The notes under the pieces were generated by a model that was given only the letters and a program-made list of their open reading frames with translations, was not told where the DNA came from and ran no database searches. A stretch of DNA of 42,797 bases from an uncultured Thiohalocapsa sp. (GTDB lineage: Bacteria; Pseudomonadota; Gammaproteobacteria; Chromatiales; Chromatiaceae), in NCBI RefSeq assembly GCF_913063425.1, contig NZ_CAJXYK010000051.1, forward strand, positions 1 to 42,797, given 5' to 3'. This document shows positions 23,939-32,626 of the stretch, piece by piece (position 1 is the stretch's first letter; each line of letters opens with the position of its first letter). The translations under genes and the position numbers were made by a program.

Positions 23939-24733
23939 ATGCCTATCACTCCGCGGCTGCCCCCGCGCCGACGCTCCCCGGCCGCGCCGGCGCTCGCATT
24001 CGCTCTGGCCTGTGCCTGCCTGTCGCCGCTGCTCGCGGCGCAATCCATGCTCGACGGCCTCAAGGAGAAGGCCGCGGCGGCCGCGAGCAAGGCGGGCGAG
24101 GTGGCCGGGGAGGTCACGGATACGGTGGGCAAGGCCGCCGGCGATGCGGCCCGGACCACCGAAGCCCTGGGCAAAAAGGCGGTGGACAGCGTCAAGACCA
24201 CGGCGGCGGAAACGGCAGAGGATCTGGGCGATGCGGACACCCCCGCCGCCACCCGCGCCAAGCTGGACCTGATGGCCGCCGAGACCCTGGACCGCCTGCT
24301 CCGGGAGCGCCCAGACGTGGCCCCACTGGTGGGGGCGAGCTACGGCTACGCCGTGTTCGACACCCGCCAGGTGAAGCTCGGGCTCGCCGGCGGTTACGGG
24401 CGCGGCGTCGCCGTGGACAACGACACCGGGGAGCGCACCTATATGCGCATGGCCAGCGCCGGCGTCGGCGTGCGGCTCGGCTTCGGCGGCTTCGATACGC
24501 AGTTCGTGATCCTGTTCGAGACGCCCTTTGCGTACAACAAGTTCGTCACCCAGGGGCTCGACGCCACCGCCGAGGCCACCACCATGGCCGGCGACAAGCT
24601 GGACCGCATGGCGCTCGGCTTCGAGGACGGGCGTGCCGTCTTCGTGCTCACCAAGCAGGGCTGGAAGGTCGCCGCCGGCCTCACCGGCAGCCGCTATTGG
24701 CCGGACGAGGCGCTCAATGCGACGGACTCCTGA
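23939..24733 (+). CDS. Secreted YSC84/SYLF-domain lipid-binding protein
   Basis: This is a 264-residue protein from the ATG at 23939. The N-terminus (MPITPRLPPRRRSP) with a hydrophobic stretch and LLAAQS is a signal peptide, so the product is exported. Residues about 40-100 form an Ala/Lys/Glu-rich amphipathic helical region. The C-terminal part has the SYLF/YSC84 blocks GYAVFDTRQVKLGLAGGYGR, GERTYMRMASAGVGVRLGFG, then FVILFETPFAYNKFVTQG. In eukaryotes this domain binds phosphoinositides. Bacterial members are mostly uncharacterised, periplasmic or outer-membrane-associated. The frame is open further upstream to 23843, but the signal peptide starts at this ATG. The cytochrome gene follows after 64 bases and could be co-transcribed. 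Confidence 0.88.
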   Translation: MPITPRLPPRRRSPAAPALAFALACACLSPLLAAQSMLDGLKEKAAAAASKAGEVAGEVTDTVGKAAGDAARTTEALGKKAVDSVKTTAAETAEDLGDADTPAATRAKLDLMAAETLDRLLRERPDVAPLVGASYGYAVFDTRQVKLGLAGGYGRGVAVDNDTGERTYMRMASAGVGVRLGFGGFDTQFVILFETPFAYNKFVTQGLDATAEATTMAGDKLDRMALGFEDGRAVFVLTKQGWKVAAGLTGSRYWPDEALNATDS

Positions 24734-24797
24734 CGGCGGGCGACGGGTGCCTGAGAGACGCACAGTGCATGGGTGCCGGGCGCGGCTTTGGCCCGTC

Positions 24798-27185
24798 ATG
24801 AGCCTCGTGCTGCGCCTCGGCGCTGCGATGCTCGCTCTGTCGGCCCCGGGCGCCTGGGCAGCACCGGAGCCGGCGGCCGGCTCCGCGACGGCGCACGCCA
24901 CCGGGCCGGCCGCACGTCCGGCGGACGCGGGCTACGTCGGCAGCACCCGCTGCGGCGACTGTCATGCCGATGCGCTCGCGGCCTGGCGCGGCTCCCACCA
25001 CGACCTCGCCATGGCCGAGGCGACGCCCGACACGGTGCGCGGGGACTTCGACAATGCGAGCTTCACGGCCCATGGCGTCACCAGCCGCTTCCACCGCAAG
25101 GACGGCGGCTATTGGGTGCACACAGACGGACCGGACGGCGAGCTGCGGGACTACCGCATCGCCTACACCTTCGGCTGGGAGCCGCTCCAGCAGTACCTGA
25201 TCCGCTTTCCCAACGGGCGCCTGCAGGCGCTCGGCATCGCCTGGGACACACGCCCGGCCGCCGACGGTGGCCAGCGCTGGTTTCACCTGTATCCGGCCGA
25301 GGGCGACTACGACCACACGCATCCGCTGCACTGGACCGCACGCGACCAGACCTGGAACTACCAGTGCGCGGAATGCCACTCCACGGCGCTTAGCAAAGGC
25401 TACGACGCCGACACAGACAGCTACGCCACCACCTGGGCCGAGATCGACGTGGGCTGCGAGGCCTGCCACGGACCCGGCGCCAGGCATGTCGCCCAGGCGC
25501 AGGCCGCCGCCGGCGGTGCGCCAGATGCCTGGACCGCAGACAAGGGGCTGGTGGTGGACCTCATGGACCGCGACGGCGGGCACTGGACCATCGACCAGGG
25601 CACCGGGCTGCCGCGCCGCGAGCCCGCCCGCAGCAGCCATGCGTCGCTGAATACCTGCGCCCGCTGCCACGCCCGCCGCGGCCAGATCCACGCCGACTAC
25701 ACGCCGGACGTGCCGCTGGCGGACACCCATCGCCTGGCGCTGCTGGGGGAGGGGCTCTACCACGCGGATGGGCAGATCCTGGACGAGGTCTTCGTGCACG
25801 GCGCCTTCCTGCAGAGCCGGATGCACCAGCAGGGCGTCACCTGTACCGACTGCCACGACGCGCACTCGCTGGCGCTGCGGGCGCCCGGCAACGCGGTCTG
25901 CGCCCGCTGCCACGCGTCCAGCCGCTACGGCGTCGCCGCGCACCACCATCATCCGCTGCCGGACCCACCGGGCACCAAGGGCAGCGGCACCGCCTGCGTG
26001 GACTGCCACATGCCGGAGCGCACCTACATGGTGGTGGACGACCGCGCCGATCACAGCCTGCGCATCCCGCGGCCGGACCTGTCCGTGGCGCTCGGCACCC
26101 CCAACGCCTGCAACGGCTGCCACAGCGACCAGACCCCGGCCTGGGCGGCGGCGCAGATCGACAGTTGGTACGCCGAGCCGGCGCGGCCCAAGCATTACGC
26201 AACGGCGCTGCACGCCGGGCGCGAGGGCGCGCCCGAGGCTGCCGAACAGCTCGCCGAATTGATCGCCGATGCCGACGCCCCCGCCATCGTCCGCGCCACG
26301 GCCGTGGACCTGCTCGCGGGTCAGCCCGCGGCGCCGGACCCGCGGCTGCTGGCGGACGCGGCCATGGCCGACTCGCCGCTGCTGCGCGCCGCCGCCGCCC
26401 GCGCCCTGGAGCGCCTGTCGCCGGATGCCGCCGTGCGCATCGGGCTCATGCTGGTGGCGGACCCGGTGCGGCTGGTGCGCGTGGACGCCGCCCGCGCGCT
26501 GGCGAGCTTCGCGCGGCTGGAGGCGAACATCCCCGGGCGCAAATCCCCCATGCAGCGGGCGCTGGCACCGGCCCTCGCCGAGTACCGTGCCATCCGGCGG
26601 GTCAACGCCGACCGGGCCGAGTCCTGGCTCAATCTGGGCCTGCTGGAGGCGCTGCTCGGCGACAGCACCGCAGCCGAAGCCGCCTATCGCAGGGCCATGA
26701 CGCTGGAGCCTGGCTTCACGCCGGCCTATGCCAACCTCGCCGACCTGTACCGGGCGCTCGGGCAGGACAGTGCGGGTCGCCGGGTGCTCGAAGACGGACT
26801 CGCCAAGGCGCCGGCCGATCCGGCCCTGCTGCACGCCCTGGGCCTGCTGGAGATCAGGGCCAGGCAGCTGCCGGCGGCGGTGGCAGCCCTCGCCCGCGCC
26901 GCCGAGCTTGCGCCGCAGCGGCCCCGCTACGCCTATGTGCACGCGCTGGCGCAGGAGGCCGCAGGCGACCCGGACGCAGCACTCGCCACCCTCGCCGCTG
27001 CCGCCGACCGCCATCCCAACGACCGCGACATCGCCCTGGCCCTGGTGACCATCAACGCCGAGGCAGGCCACACCGACGCCGCCATCCGCTGGGGCGAGCG
27101 TTACCTGGACCGCTTCCCGGACCCAAGCGGCCAGGCCACCGGCTTCCTGAACCGCCTCAAAGCGCAACAACCGCAACAGCCGTAA
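24798..27185 (+). CDS. Octahaem c-type cytochrome with HEAT and TPR repeats
   Basis: This is a 795-residue protein with a signal peptide (MSLVLRLGAAMLALSAPGAW). A GTG 36 bases upstream is an alternative start. Eight CXXCH haem-binding motifs are visible at residues 52, 190, 220, 287, 349, 368, 400 and 438, with nothing similar after that. The spacing resembles cytochrome c554-like multihaem proteins. Residues about 470-580 look like HEAT-type helical repeats, and about 590-780 contain TPR units (AESWLNLGLLEALLGDSTAA, TPAYANLADLYRALGQDSAG, PALLHALGLLEIRA). The family is periplasmic and transfers electrons; the repeat half probably docks a partner. The substrate cannot be told from sequence, and no nitrite-reductase-type catalytic haem (CXXCK) is present. 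Confidence 0.92.
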   Translation: MSLVLRLGAAMLALSAPGAWAAPEPAAGSATAHATGPAARPADAGYVGSTRCGDCHADALAAWRGSHHDLAMAEATPDTVRGDFDNASFTAHGVTSRFHRKDGGYWVHTDGPDGELRDYRIAYTFGWEPLQQYLIRFPNGRLQALGIAWDTRPAADGGQRWFHLYPAEGDYDHTHPLHWTARDQTWNYQCAECHSTALSKGYDADTDSYATTWAEIDVGCEACHGPGARHVAQAQAAAGGAPDAWTADKGLVVDLMDRDGGHWTIDQGTGLPRREPARSSHASLNTCARCHARRGQIHADYTPDVPLADTHRLALLGEGLYHADGQILDEVFVHGAFLQSRMHQQGVTCTDCHDAHSLALRAPGNAVCARCHASSRYGVAAHHHHPLPDPPGTKGSGTACVDCHMPERTYMVVDDRADHSLRIPRPDLSVALGTPNACNGCHSDQTPAWAAAQIDSWYAEPARPKHYATALHAGREGAPEAAEQLAELIADADAPAIVRATAVDLLAGQPAAPDPRLLADAAMADSPLLRAAAARALERLSPDAAVRIGLMLVADPVRLVRVDAARALASFARLEANIPGRKSPMQRALAPALAEYRAIRRVNADRAESWLNLGLLEALLGDSTAAEAAYRRAMTLEPGFTPAYANLADLYRALGQDSAGRRVLEDGLAKAPADPALLHALGLLEIRARQLPAAVAALARAAELAPQRPRYAYVHALAQEAAGDPDAALATLAAAADRHPNDRDIALALVTINAEAGHTDAAIRWGERYLDRFPDPSGQATGFLNRLKAQQPQQP

Positions 27186-27189
27186 ACCA

Positions 27190-27454
27190 ATTACGGGGAA
27201 AATTACGGGGACGTTATACTTAACTTCGGGCCGCAGCGCCGCACAATTACGGGGACGTGATACTTAACTTTTGCGCCGCAGCGCCAATTGAGGTTACCGT
27301 CCCCGTATTAAGTCCGGGGACAGTTGCGGGGACGTTATCCTGAACTGCGTCGGACTCGCGACGGCCGCGATGCTGCCCCAGCGCGAGCGTCCGGTAAGAA
27401 TTAAGGTTACCGTCCCCGTATTGGTTACCGTCCCCGTATTGCTGTTCCCGCATT
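27190..27454. repeat. Cluster of GGGGACGTTATAC / GTTACCGTCCCCGTA motifs
   Basis: The spacer between the convergent cytochrome and beta-lactamase genes holds at least six copies of the REP-like motif in both orientations: ACGGGGACGTTATACTTAAC, ACGGGGACGTGATACTTAAC, GGTTACCGTCCCCGTATTAA, GGGGACGTTATCCTGAAC and two tandem GGTTACCGTCCCCGTATT copies near 27401-27440. No reading frame of interest is seen. The motifs may fold into hairpins that end transcription from both sides. Confidence 0.8.
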
Positions 27455-27460
27455 AGGGCG

Positions 27461-29020
27461 TCACGGGGCCTCCTCCAGGCTGCCCGAGAGGGGCGACGGC
27501 TCGGCGGCGTTGCGCTCGAGCCTTGGCAGCAGCGATTCGGCAATGGTGATTGCGCTGCCAAGGTTGCGCGCCTGCAGGTGCTCCAGGATGCGTTGGCCCT
27601 GCGCGGTGGAGAGCAGTCCGCCCGTGTCGGCGCCGCCGGCCGCCTGGGCCAGCACGGCTTCGACCACACGGGCCGCGGGCAGCGTCTGCGCGGGCTGCGC
27701 GTCTGCCGCCGGTGCTGCATCGGCAATGCCGTCGTCCGCCAGAAAGCGCGCTGCGATGTCGTTGGTCAACTGGCGGAAACGGCCGGCATCGCGCCGATTG
27801 CACATGAGCGCGACGCCCACTTCCTCATCCGGCCAGAAGGTGTAGCGCGCGGTGAAGCCATCGATGTTACCGCCGTGCATGAAGCTCGGGCGGCCCAGGT
27901 TGTCGAGCTTCCAGACCCCCAGGCCGAAACGGTGCGCGCCGCTGGGCGGCAGGATGTCGGGGGCCATCATCTCCGCCCGCAGCTCGGGCGAAACGAAGCG
28001 ATGCGTGTGTATGCCGATCATCAGCCGGGTCAGGTCGCCGATGGTCATCGCCCAGCCGCCGGCGGGTCCGCGCCAGCCGCCCGGACCTCCGTCCGGGTTG
28101 ACGAGGTTGGGATAGGCAGTGACGCCGTCCGTATCGTAGCCGGTGGCCAGATTTCTGATGTCGTCCTCGCGCCAGTAGGTGTCGAGGCAGAGGCTGATCA
28201 TGGTCGGGCCGGTGATCACGCCCTCTTTCAGGCCCACGTTCCACCAGGTGTAGGCCTCATAGCCACGGCGCCCGGGGAAATTCGGCGCATGCGTCACAGC
28301 GTCGATCACCGCACCCAGCAGCGAATACCCCGCATTGGAGTAGCGGCCGGACCCGTTCGGCAACGCCTGGAGCGCGGTCGCGTTGTAGGCCTGCTGCACA
28401 AGCCGCGGGTTGATGCCCGGGTGATCCAGCGAGGGGTAGAGACCAATCAGCTCCTGCTCGGTGTCGAGCGCCGGCTCCCAATCGGGCCAGGTGGGTAGAC
28501 CGCTGGTGTGGCCCAGAAGGTCACGCACCGTCACCTCCAGCAGGTTGAAGTGCGGGAAGTCCAGGTGCTGATTGACCCTGTCGTCCAGCGATAAATGGCC
28601 CTGCTCCACCAGCTTCATGATTGCCAGGGCCGTGATGGTCTTGGACACGGAGCCGACCCCCTGCATGGTCGCATGGGTATACGGCGTGTTTGTGGCAAGA
28701 TCGGCAAGGCCATAGCCTTTGAGCAATTCGATCTCGTTGTCGACGACGACGCCGACGGCACAACCCGGCGGGGCGTTGTTGCCATCCAGATAGTCGCGCA
28801 TGATGCTGTCCACCTGGCGCGTGCGTGCCGTTGCGCGGGTGTATTGCGCATCCCCCAGTGCCACCAGCTCGACATTGGCATCGAAGCATTCCTCGGCGGG
28901 CGCCACCTCCTGCCGCGGTGCGCAGCCGATGCTGGTCAAAGCCAGGGTGGTGCAGGCCAGTGCCGCGGCTGCTGTGGATCGCCCTGACACAGGGTGGATC
29001 AAAGGTGCATGGGGTTTCAT
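27461..29020 (-). CDS. Beta-lactamase-family serine hydrolase, predicted lipoprotein
   Basis: This is a 519-residue protein from the ATG at 29018-29020, with CCGGAG at a good distance upstream. The N-terminus ends in a lipobox-like LTSIGC (Cys33), suggesting membrane anchoring. Catalytic motifs of the class C/penicillin-binding-protein-like family are present: S-x-x-K as SVSK (124-127), Y-x-N as YSN (227-229), and HGG (382-384) in place of KTG. Other blocks are VRDLLGHTSGLPTW and YSLLGAVIDAVTH. The family includes esterases, D-aminopeptidases and beta-lactamases, and the substrate cannot be assigned. A C-terminal region of about 120 residues after the catalytic domain is Ala-rich and helical. 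The gene is convergent with the cytochrome and divergent from the transposase. Confidence 0.92.
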   Translation of the reverse strand: MKPHAPLIHPVSGRSTAAAALACTTLALTSIGCAPRQEVAPAEECFDANVELVALGDAQYTRATARTRQVDSIMRDYLDGNNAPPGCAVGVVVDNEIELLKGYGLADLATNTPYTHATMQGVGSVSKTITALAIMKLVEQGHLSLDDRVNQHLDFPHFNLLEVTVRDLLGHTSGLPTWPDWEPALDTEQELIGLYPSLDHPGINPRLVQQAYNATALQALPNGSGRYSNAGYSLLGAVIDAVTHAPNFPGRRGYEAYTWWNVGLKEGVITGPTMISLCLDTYWREDDIRNLATGYDTDGVTAYPNLVNPDGGPGGWRGPAGGWAMTIGDLTRLMIGIHTHRFVSPELRAEMMAPDILPPSGAHRFGLGVWKLDNLGRPSFMHGGNIDGFTARYTFWPDEEVGVALMCNRRDAGRFRQLTNDIAARFLADDGIADAAPAADAQPAQTLPAARVVEAVLAQAAGGADTGGLLSTAQGQRILEHLQARNLGSAITIAESLLPRLERNAAEPSPLSGSLEEAP

Positions 29021-29250
29021 TGGCTGCTCCGGAGGGTGACAGGTGAGGCCGAACGGGTGCCCAAGACTCACCCGGGCAGTTTGCGGCGCCGATCCGCGCT
29101 GAGAACGCACAGGCTCGACGGCGCTGGCCGCATACGCGCTCGGCAAGGCCCCACTGCGCCGCTTGGTCATCAGCCTAGGCAAGGCGCTTCCGGAATGGCG
29201 CGGATCATGGCGCGTCGAGCTGTGGGAAAACTGCTCGACGCCCAACGAGC

Positions 29251-29268
29251 GGGGACAGTATACTGGAC
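29251..29268. repeat. REP-like motif before the transposase gene
   Basis: GGGGACAGTATACTGGAC lies 31 bases before the RAYT start and matches the GGGGACGTTATACTTAA family seen elsewhere. The rest of the 278-base spacer between the divergent lipoprotein and transposase genes shows no gene. Confidence 0.7.
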
Positions 29269-29298
29269 TCACCACTGACCCCACCCGCATGCCCGCTC

Positions 29299-30009
29299 AT
29301 GGCCAGAATCGCCCGCGTCGTCGCCCCCGGCCTGCCGCATCACATCACCCAGCGCGGTAACCGCGGCCAGCAGACCTTCTTCGATGACGACGACTACAAG
29401 GCCTACCGCCACCTGATGGCCACACACGCCGCCGGCTGCGGCACCCGGGTTTGGGCCTACTGCCTGATGCCGAACCACGTCCACCTCATCATGGTGCCGG
29501 ACCACGAAGACGGGCTGCGCTGTGCCGTCGCCGAGACGCACCGCCGCTACACCCGGCGCATCAACTCGCGCAATGACTGGCGGGGGCATCTGTGGCAGGA
29601 GCGCTTCCACTCCTTCGTGATGGATGAAGAGCACCTCATCGCTGCCGCCCGCTACATCGAGCGCAACCCGGTGCGGGCCGGGCTCTGTGAGCGGGCCGAG
29701 GACTGGCCCTGGTCCAGCGCCCGCGCGCATCTGGCGGGGCGCGACGACGAGCTGGTGGACGTTCAGCCCCTGCTGGAGCGCGTGTCGCAATGGCATGTCC
29801 TGCTCGCCGAGCCGGACGAGGACCCCTTCGCTGCCCAGCTCCATGCCCACATGCGCACCGGCCGACCGCTGGGGCAGGACACCTTCGTACAGACGCTGGA
29901 GGCGCGGCTCGGCCGGTCGCTGATGCGCAAAAAGCCGGGGCCGAAGCCCAAGCCCAAGTCGGATGCGCCGCCGAAGGCCGATGCCGAGGCCGCGGGCAGT
30001 CAGAGCTGA
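29299..30009 (+). CDS. REP-associated tyrosine transposase (RAYT, Y1_Tnp family)
   Basis: This 236-residue protein begins MARIARVVAPGLPHHITQRG, the typical opening of RAYTs. The HUH metal-binding motif is PNHVHLIM (HVH at 60-62) and the catalytic tyrosine is Y119 in AAARYIERNPVRAGL. WRGHLWQERFHSFVMDEEHL is another conserved block. The Lys/Pro-rich C-terminus (KKPGPKPKPK) may bind DNA. RAYTs are single-copy, domesticated relatives of IS200/IS605 transposases that are linked to REP palindromes. The GGGGACNNTATAC motifs in this window are the natural candidate for its substrate. Confidence 0.94.
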   Translation: MARIARVVAPGLPHHITQRGNRGQQTFFDDDDYKAYRHLMATHAAGCGTRVWAYCLMPNHVHLIMVPDHEDGLRCAVAETHRRYTRRINSRNDWRGHLWQERFHSFVMDEEHLIAAARYIERNPVRAGLCERAEDWPWSSARAHLAGRDDELVDVQPLLERVSQWHVLLAEPDEDPFAAQLHAHMRTGRPLGQDTFVQTLEARLGRSLMRKKPGPKPKPKSDAPPKADAEAAGSQS

Positions 30010-30064
30010 CAACCTAGGGGAATTTCGTTTACCCTTCAGCTAGTTGGTGGAGCCATCAGCCACG

Positions 30065-30241
30065 ATGTCGAGTCCTGAAACAGGTGCGCCCGAGCAGGCA
30101 GCGCGTCTGCGCGAAGACCTCCGCGCGATGGAGCAAAACCTGCTGGCGGCCCTGCGCCGTCGGACCATCTTTCTCATCGGCGCGATCAGCCTGATCGTCG
30201 TGGTGGACGCGTTGCTCGGGAGGCTTGTGCAGCCTGGGTGA
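30065..30241 (+). CDS. Small helical protein with one membrane segment
   Basis: This 58-residue protein (MSSPETGAPEQAARLREDLR at the start) is made of an amphipathic helix followed by TIFLIGAISLIVVVDALLG, a single predicted transmembrane helix near the C-terminus. The helix-then-TM plan and the R-x-x-T-I/V-x-x-I-G-A-I step resemble the end of the coiled-coil protein at 36468. An in-frame GTG at 30047 and TTG at 30044 are alternative starts. It could be a fragment of such a protein. Real coding status is uncertain. Confidence 0.5.
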   Translation: MSSPETGAPEQAARLREDLRAMEQNLLAALRRRTIFLIGAISLIVVVDALLGRLVQPG

Positions 30242-30359
30242 TGACAATCGTTCGCCGCGTACCCAACTCCATGCAAGGTCTGCAGCGTCAGTTCCTCAGG
30301 TCGCAGCGGGCGTCAGCAAGCTTCAAGCTGGCCTGCACCGCCCGCCAAGCCTGTGTCTT

Positions 30360-30587
30360 TCAGCGAAAGTCCGCCTCTTGGCTGGCCGCGGTGAGGATGC
30401 GCTCGGACCATAACCGCAGGCTGTCGCTGTCGGCTGCCTCGAGAGGCGCGCGCACGTCGTCGGCGGCGGTGCCCCCGAGCTTCTTCTCGATGAGCCAGTA
30501 CAACCCGTCTGCTTCGCCCTCGCGATAGCCGATCTGCTCGCCCTGCTCGCGCCCCTGCTTCAGTCCCTTCTCGATCCCGGCCCAAAA
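30360..30587 (-). pseudogene. C-terminal remnant of an Rpn/DUF4351-type protein
   Basis: On the minus strand the sequence reads GIEKGLKQGREQGEQIGYRE then ADGLYWLIEKKLGG and SLRLWSERILTAASQ, ending at a stop at 30360. This is the C-terminal charged linker plus DUF4351-like tail of Rpn-type (PD-(D/E)XK) nuclease proteins, with no nuclease domain upstream. The homology ends abruptly at a REP-like motif, and past it the frame runs antisense through the next remnant. Confidence 0.7.
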
Positions 30588-30608
30588 AAGGTTGCCGTCC
30601 CCCTGATC
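30588..30608. repeat. REP-like motif at the junction of two gene remnants
   Basis: The sequence AAGGTTGCCGTCCCCCTGAT lies exactly between the minus-strand and plus-strand Rpn-type remnants. It is a variant of the GGTTACCGTCCCC motif. Confidence 0.65.
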
Positions 30609-30627
30609 GGCTGACCTGACCCCCGGT

Positions 30628-31212
30628 TGGAAGTCTGCCGGTTTCGACTTGGAGGAACTGGGCTGCAACCACCGATTCCGCTTCCCGGTGGCGAAGCTGC
30701 TCGACTTCGCCGACCGGCTCGACCAGCTGGAGCGCGACCCCAACCCCTTCGCGCTCATCACCGCCGCGCATCTCTACACCGCCCGCACCCGCCGCGACCC
30801 CAACGCCCGCTACCGCTTCAAGCGCCGGCTGGTGGAATTGCTCTACCAACACGGCTGGAGGCGTCAGCGCATCCTCGACCTGTTCGCAGTGCTGGACTGG
30901 ATGATGCGCCTGCCGGAGAATCTTGAGCAACAGCTCTGGCAAGACATTCAAGACCACGAAGGAGCCAGAAAAATGCGCTACATCACCAGTGTCGAACGCA
31001 TCGGTCGCCGCATCGGCTGGCAGGAAGGCAAGCAGGAAGGCGCGCTTGAAGGCAAGGCCGACATGCTGGCCATGTTGCTGAGCAAACGCTTCGGCCCCCT
31101 GAGCGACGACACCCGCGCCCGCCTGCAGCGCGCTGGCGCCGCCCAGCTCCAACGCTGGGCCGAACGCGTGCTCGACGCCGACTCCCTGAGCGACGTGCTC
31201 GACGAGCACTGA
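30628..31212 (+). pseudogene. 5'-truncated Rpn/DUF4351-type protein
   Basis: The frame opens after a stop at 30604 and reads from about 30628 GFDLEELGCNHRFRFPVAKL, then DPNPFALITAAHLYTARTRR, DLFAVLDWMMRLP, ITSVERIGRRIGWQEGKQEG and the DUF4351-like end LSKRFGPLSDDTRARL. This is the C-terminal two-thirds of a PD-(D/E)XK nuclease-family transposase-like protein common in purple sulfur bacteria. The N-terminal catalytic part is absent. A TTG at 30649 could start a 187-residue product, but truncation at a REP-like motif makes a pseudogene more likely. Confidence 0.7.
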
Positions 31213-31258
31213 CACCCACAGGGACAGCCGGGCTGTTGCAGCATCCCGAACGCCCGCC

Positions 31259-31283
31259 GTGGGAGCGGTATTCCTGCCGCGAC
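31259..31283. repeat. GTGGGAGCGG...CCGCGAC REP palindrome
   Basis: A 25-base copy of the dispersed element with ends GTGGGAGCGG and CTGCCGCGAC. Other copies are at 32163, 33515 (variant), 34296, 35152, 36998 and 37089. It is a typical extragenic palindromic repeat. Confidence 0.85.
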
Positions 31284-31294
31284 AATCAGCCGAC

Positions 31295-31380
31295 CAAAAA
31301 ACGGGGACAAAAAACGGGGACGGTATACTTAATTGACCGGTTCGCCTCCGCCCCGCATTCTGTATACCGTCCCTGTTATT
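31295..31380. repeat. REP-like GGGGACGGTATACTTAATT motifs, both orientations
   Basis: A direct pair of ACGGGGAC units is followed by GGTATACTTAATTGACC. An inverted TGTATACCGTCCCTGTTATT closes the block about 35 bases later. The two halves could form a long hairpin. No gene lies in this spacer. Confidence 0.75.
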
Positions 31381-31433
31381 GCGCCCTAAGGCCGATCACG
31401 CACCCGCCGTCACGCCTTGAGCGCTGTCATCAC

Positions 31434-32550
31434 CGCCGCAGGTCGGTAGTCGCTTGGTGTTCAGCGCCGGCAACGACCCGAACGGCCGTGGTCAGCGCGC
31501 CATCAAGGCCGTACCGGCGACCGGTGTCATCACGGGCAGCGCCGCGCCGCCGACCCGGCCCCGCGGCAGCCGGCCGGCGGCGCGCTCCACCCCTCGCTCG
31601 CGTCCTCACCTCCCGGCTTCCGGCACGGCGCACGCGTCACGCGAGCGCAAGCCCGCCCGCACACCCCGCCGCCGTGACCAATCCCTGCGACCGCTGCCGC
31701 TCGACTGGCGCACCGGGCTGGTGGCCGCCGCGACGCTCTGCCGAGCTGTCTGCGCTCGGGCGCGGGTAGGATCGGGTGAGCGCCAAGGCGAGGTGGCGGT
31801 GGCGGATCACTGGGCCTTGTGCCGCACCAAGCTGCGCGGGGTCATTCGCGGCAGAAACGTGGTCTGCTACTGATTCTCGAAGCCGTGGTCAAGACCCTCT
31901 TCCCCGACCTGCTGGAGCAGATCGCGCTGCCGCCGTGCAAGGTCATCGAAAACCCCTGCGCCGCCTGGCAGGGCATGGCCACATGCTGGGGCACAGCTTC
32001 GGTGGCGACAGCTCCGCGGCGTTCAGTCATGCCCTTTCGGAGATGCTGTCGGCCACTGTCGATCACGCGGCACAAAGCGGCGGCCTGCGGCGAGCTTGGG
32101 ATGAGACGGAGGGTGAGAACCTGGCAAGAGCAGTTGAGCGCGCCGCAACAGCGCCCGGACCCGTGGGAGCGGCATCCCTGCCGCGACACCCAGCCGGACA
32201 CGGAGGCAGCGTCTGCAACCCGAGGTGCACACCAGTTAAGGTTACCGTCCCCCTGATCATTCCCCTGATCATCCCCCTGATCGTCCCCCGGATCAGGCCC
32301 ACAACGAAGCTGGCATCCGCCGAATCGCAGCGCTAACCTGTGGGCACGCAGATTCGCAACGACCGACATCCACCCCATGTCAATCTCCGCGGATTACGAC
32401 CAAGACTTCTTCGCCTGGATCACCCACAACGTGCAACTGCTGCGCAGCGGTCGCTTGTCAGAGGTGGATGCGGAGCATGTCGCCGAGGAGCTCGAAAGCA
32501 TGGGCAAGCGGGATCTCAGGCAGCTGCGGAGCCGCCTGCAGGTGCTGATC
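31434..32550. repeat. 1.1-kb direct repeat, copy A
   Basis: Matches 33567-34683 at an exact offset of 2133 bases. The first 100 or so bases hold about ten scattered differences; after that I see none, including the REP element (32163) and the motif run GTTACCGTCCCCCTGATC at 32240. The copy ends inside the DUF29 coding region. The long open frames inside it (for example 31776-32336) show no family resemblance and lie in GC-rich DNA, so I do not call them genes. Confidence 0.93.
32377..32550 (+). pseudogene. 3'-truncated DUF29 gene
   Basis: The first 58 codons are identical to those of the intact DUF29 gene at 34510 (MSISADYDQDFFAWITHNVQ at the start). At 32551 the sequence switches to unrelated DNA. 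Translation would continue in frame to 32715 with meaningless residues that overlap the DUF2887 gene. It is a by-product of the 1.1-kb duplication. Confidence 0.85.
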
Positions 32551-32626
32551 CTGGCGGATTCTACAGCCTGGGCCCAGGCTGCGGGGGCCGGGGGCGATGG
32601 CAGGTTTCAGCACCGTGAACGGTTAC

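Noticed and set aside
24714-27176. 820-codon minus-strand frame over the cytochrome gene
   Set aside because: Antisense shadow of a gene with eight CXXCH motifs; no motif of its own.
27461-29290. Longer beta-lactamase-family protein starting near 29290
   Set aside because: The added 90 residues cross a REP-like motif and look random. The ATG at 29020 has a ribosome binding site and a signal peptide.
31454-32378. Open frames of 139-186 codons inside the 1.1-kb direct repeat (both strands)
   Set aside because: Compositionally biased, overlapping in several frames, stretched across REP elements, with no recognisable domain.
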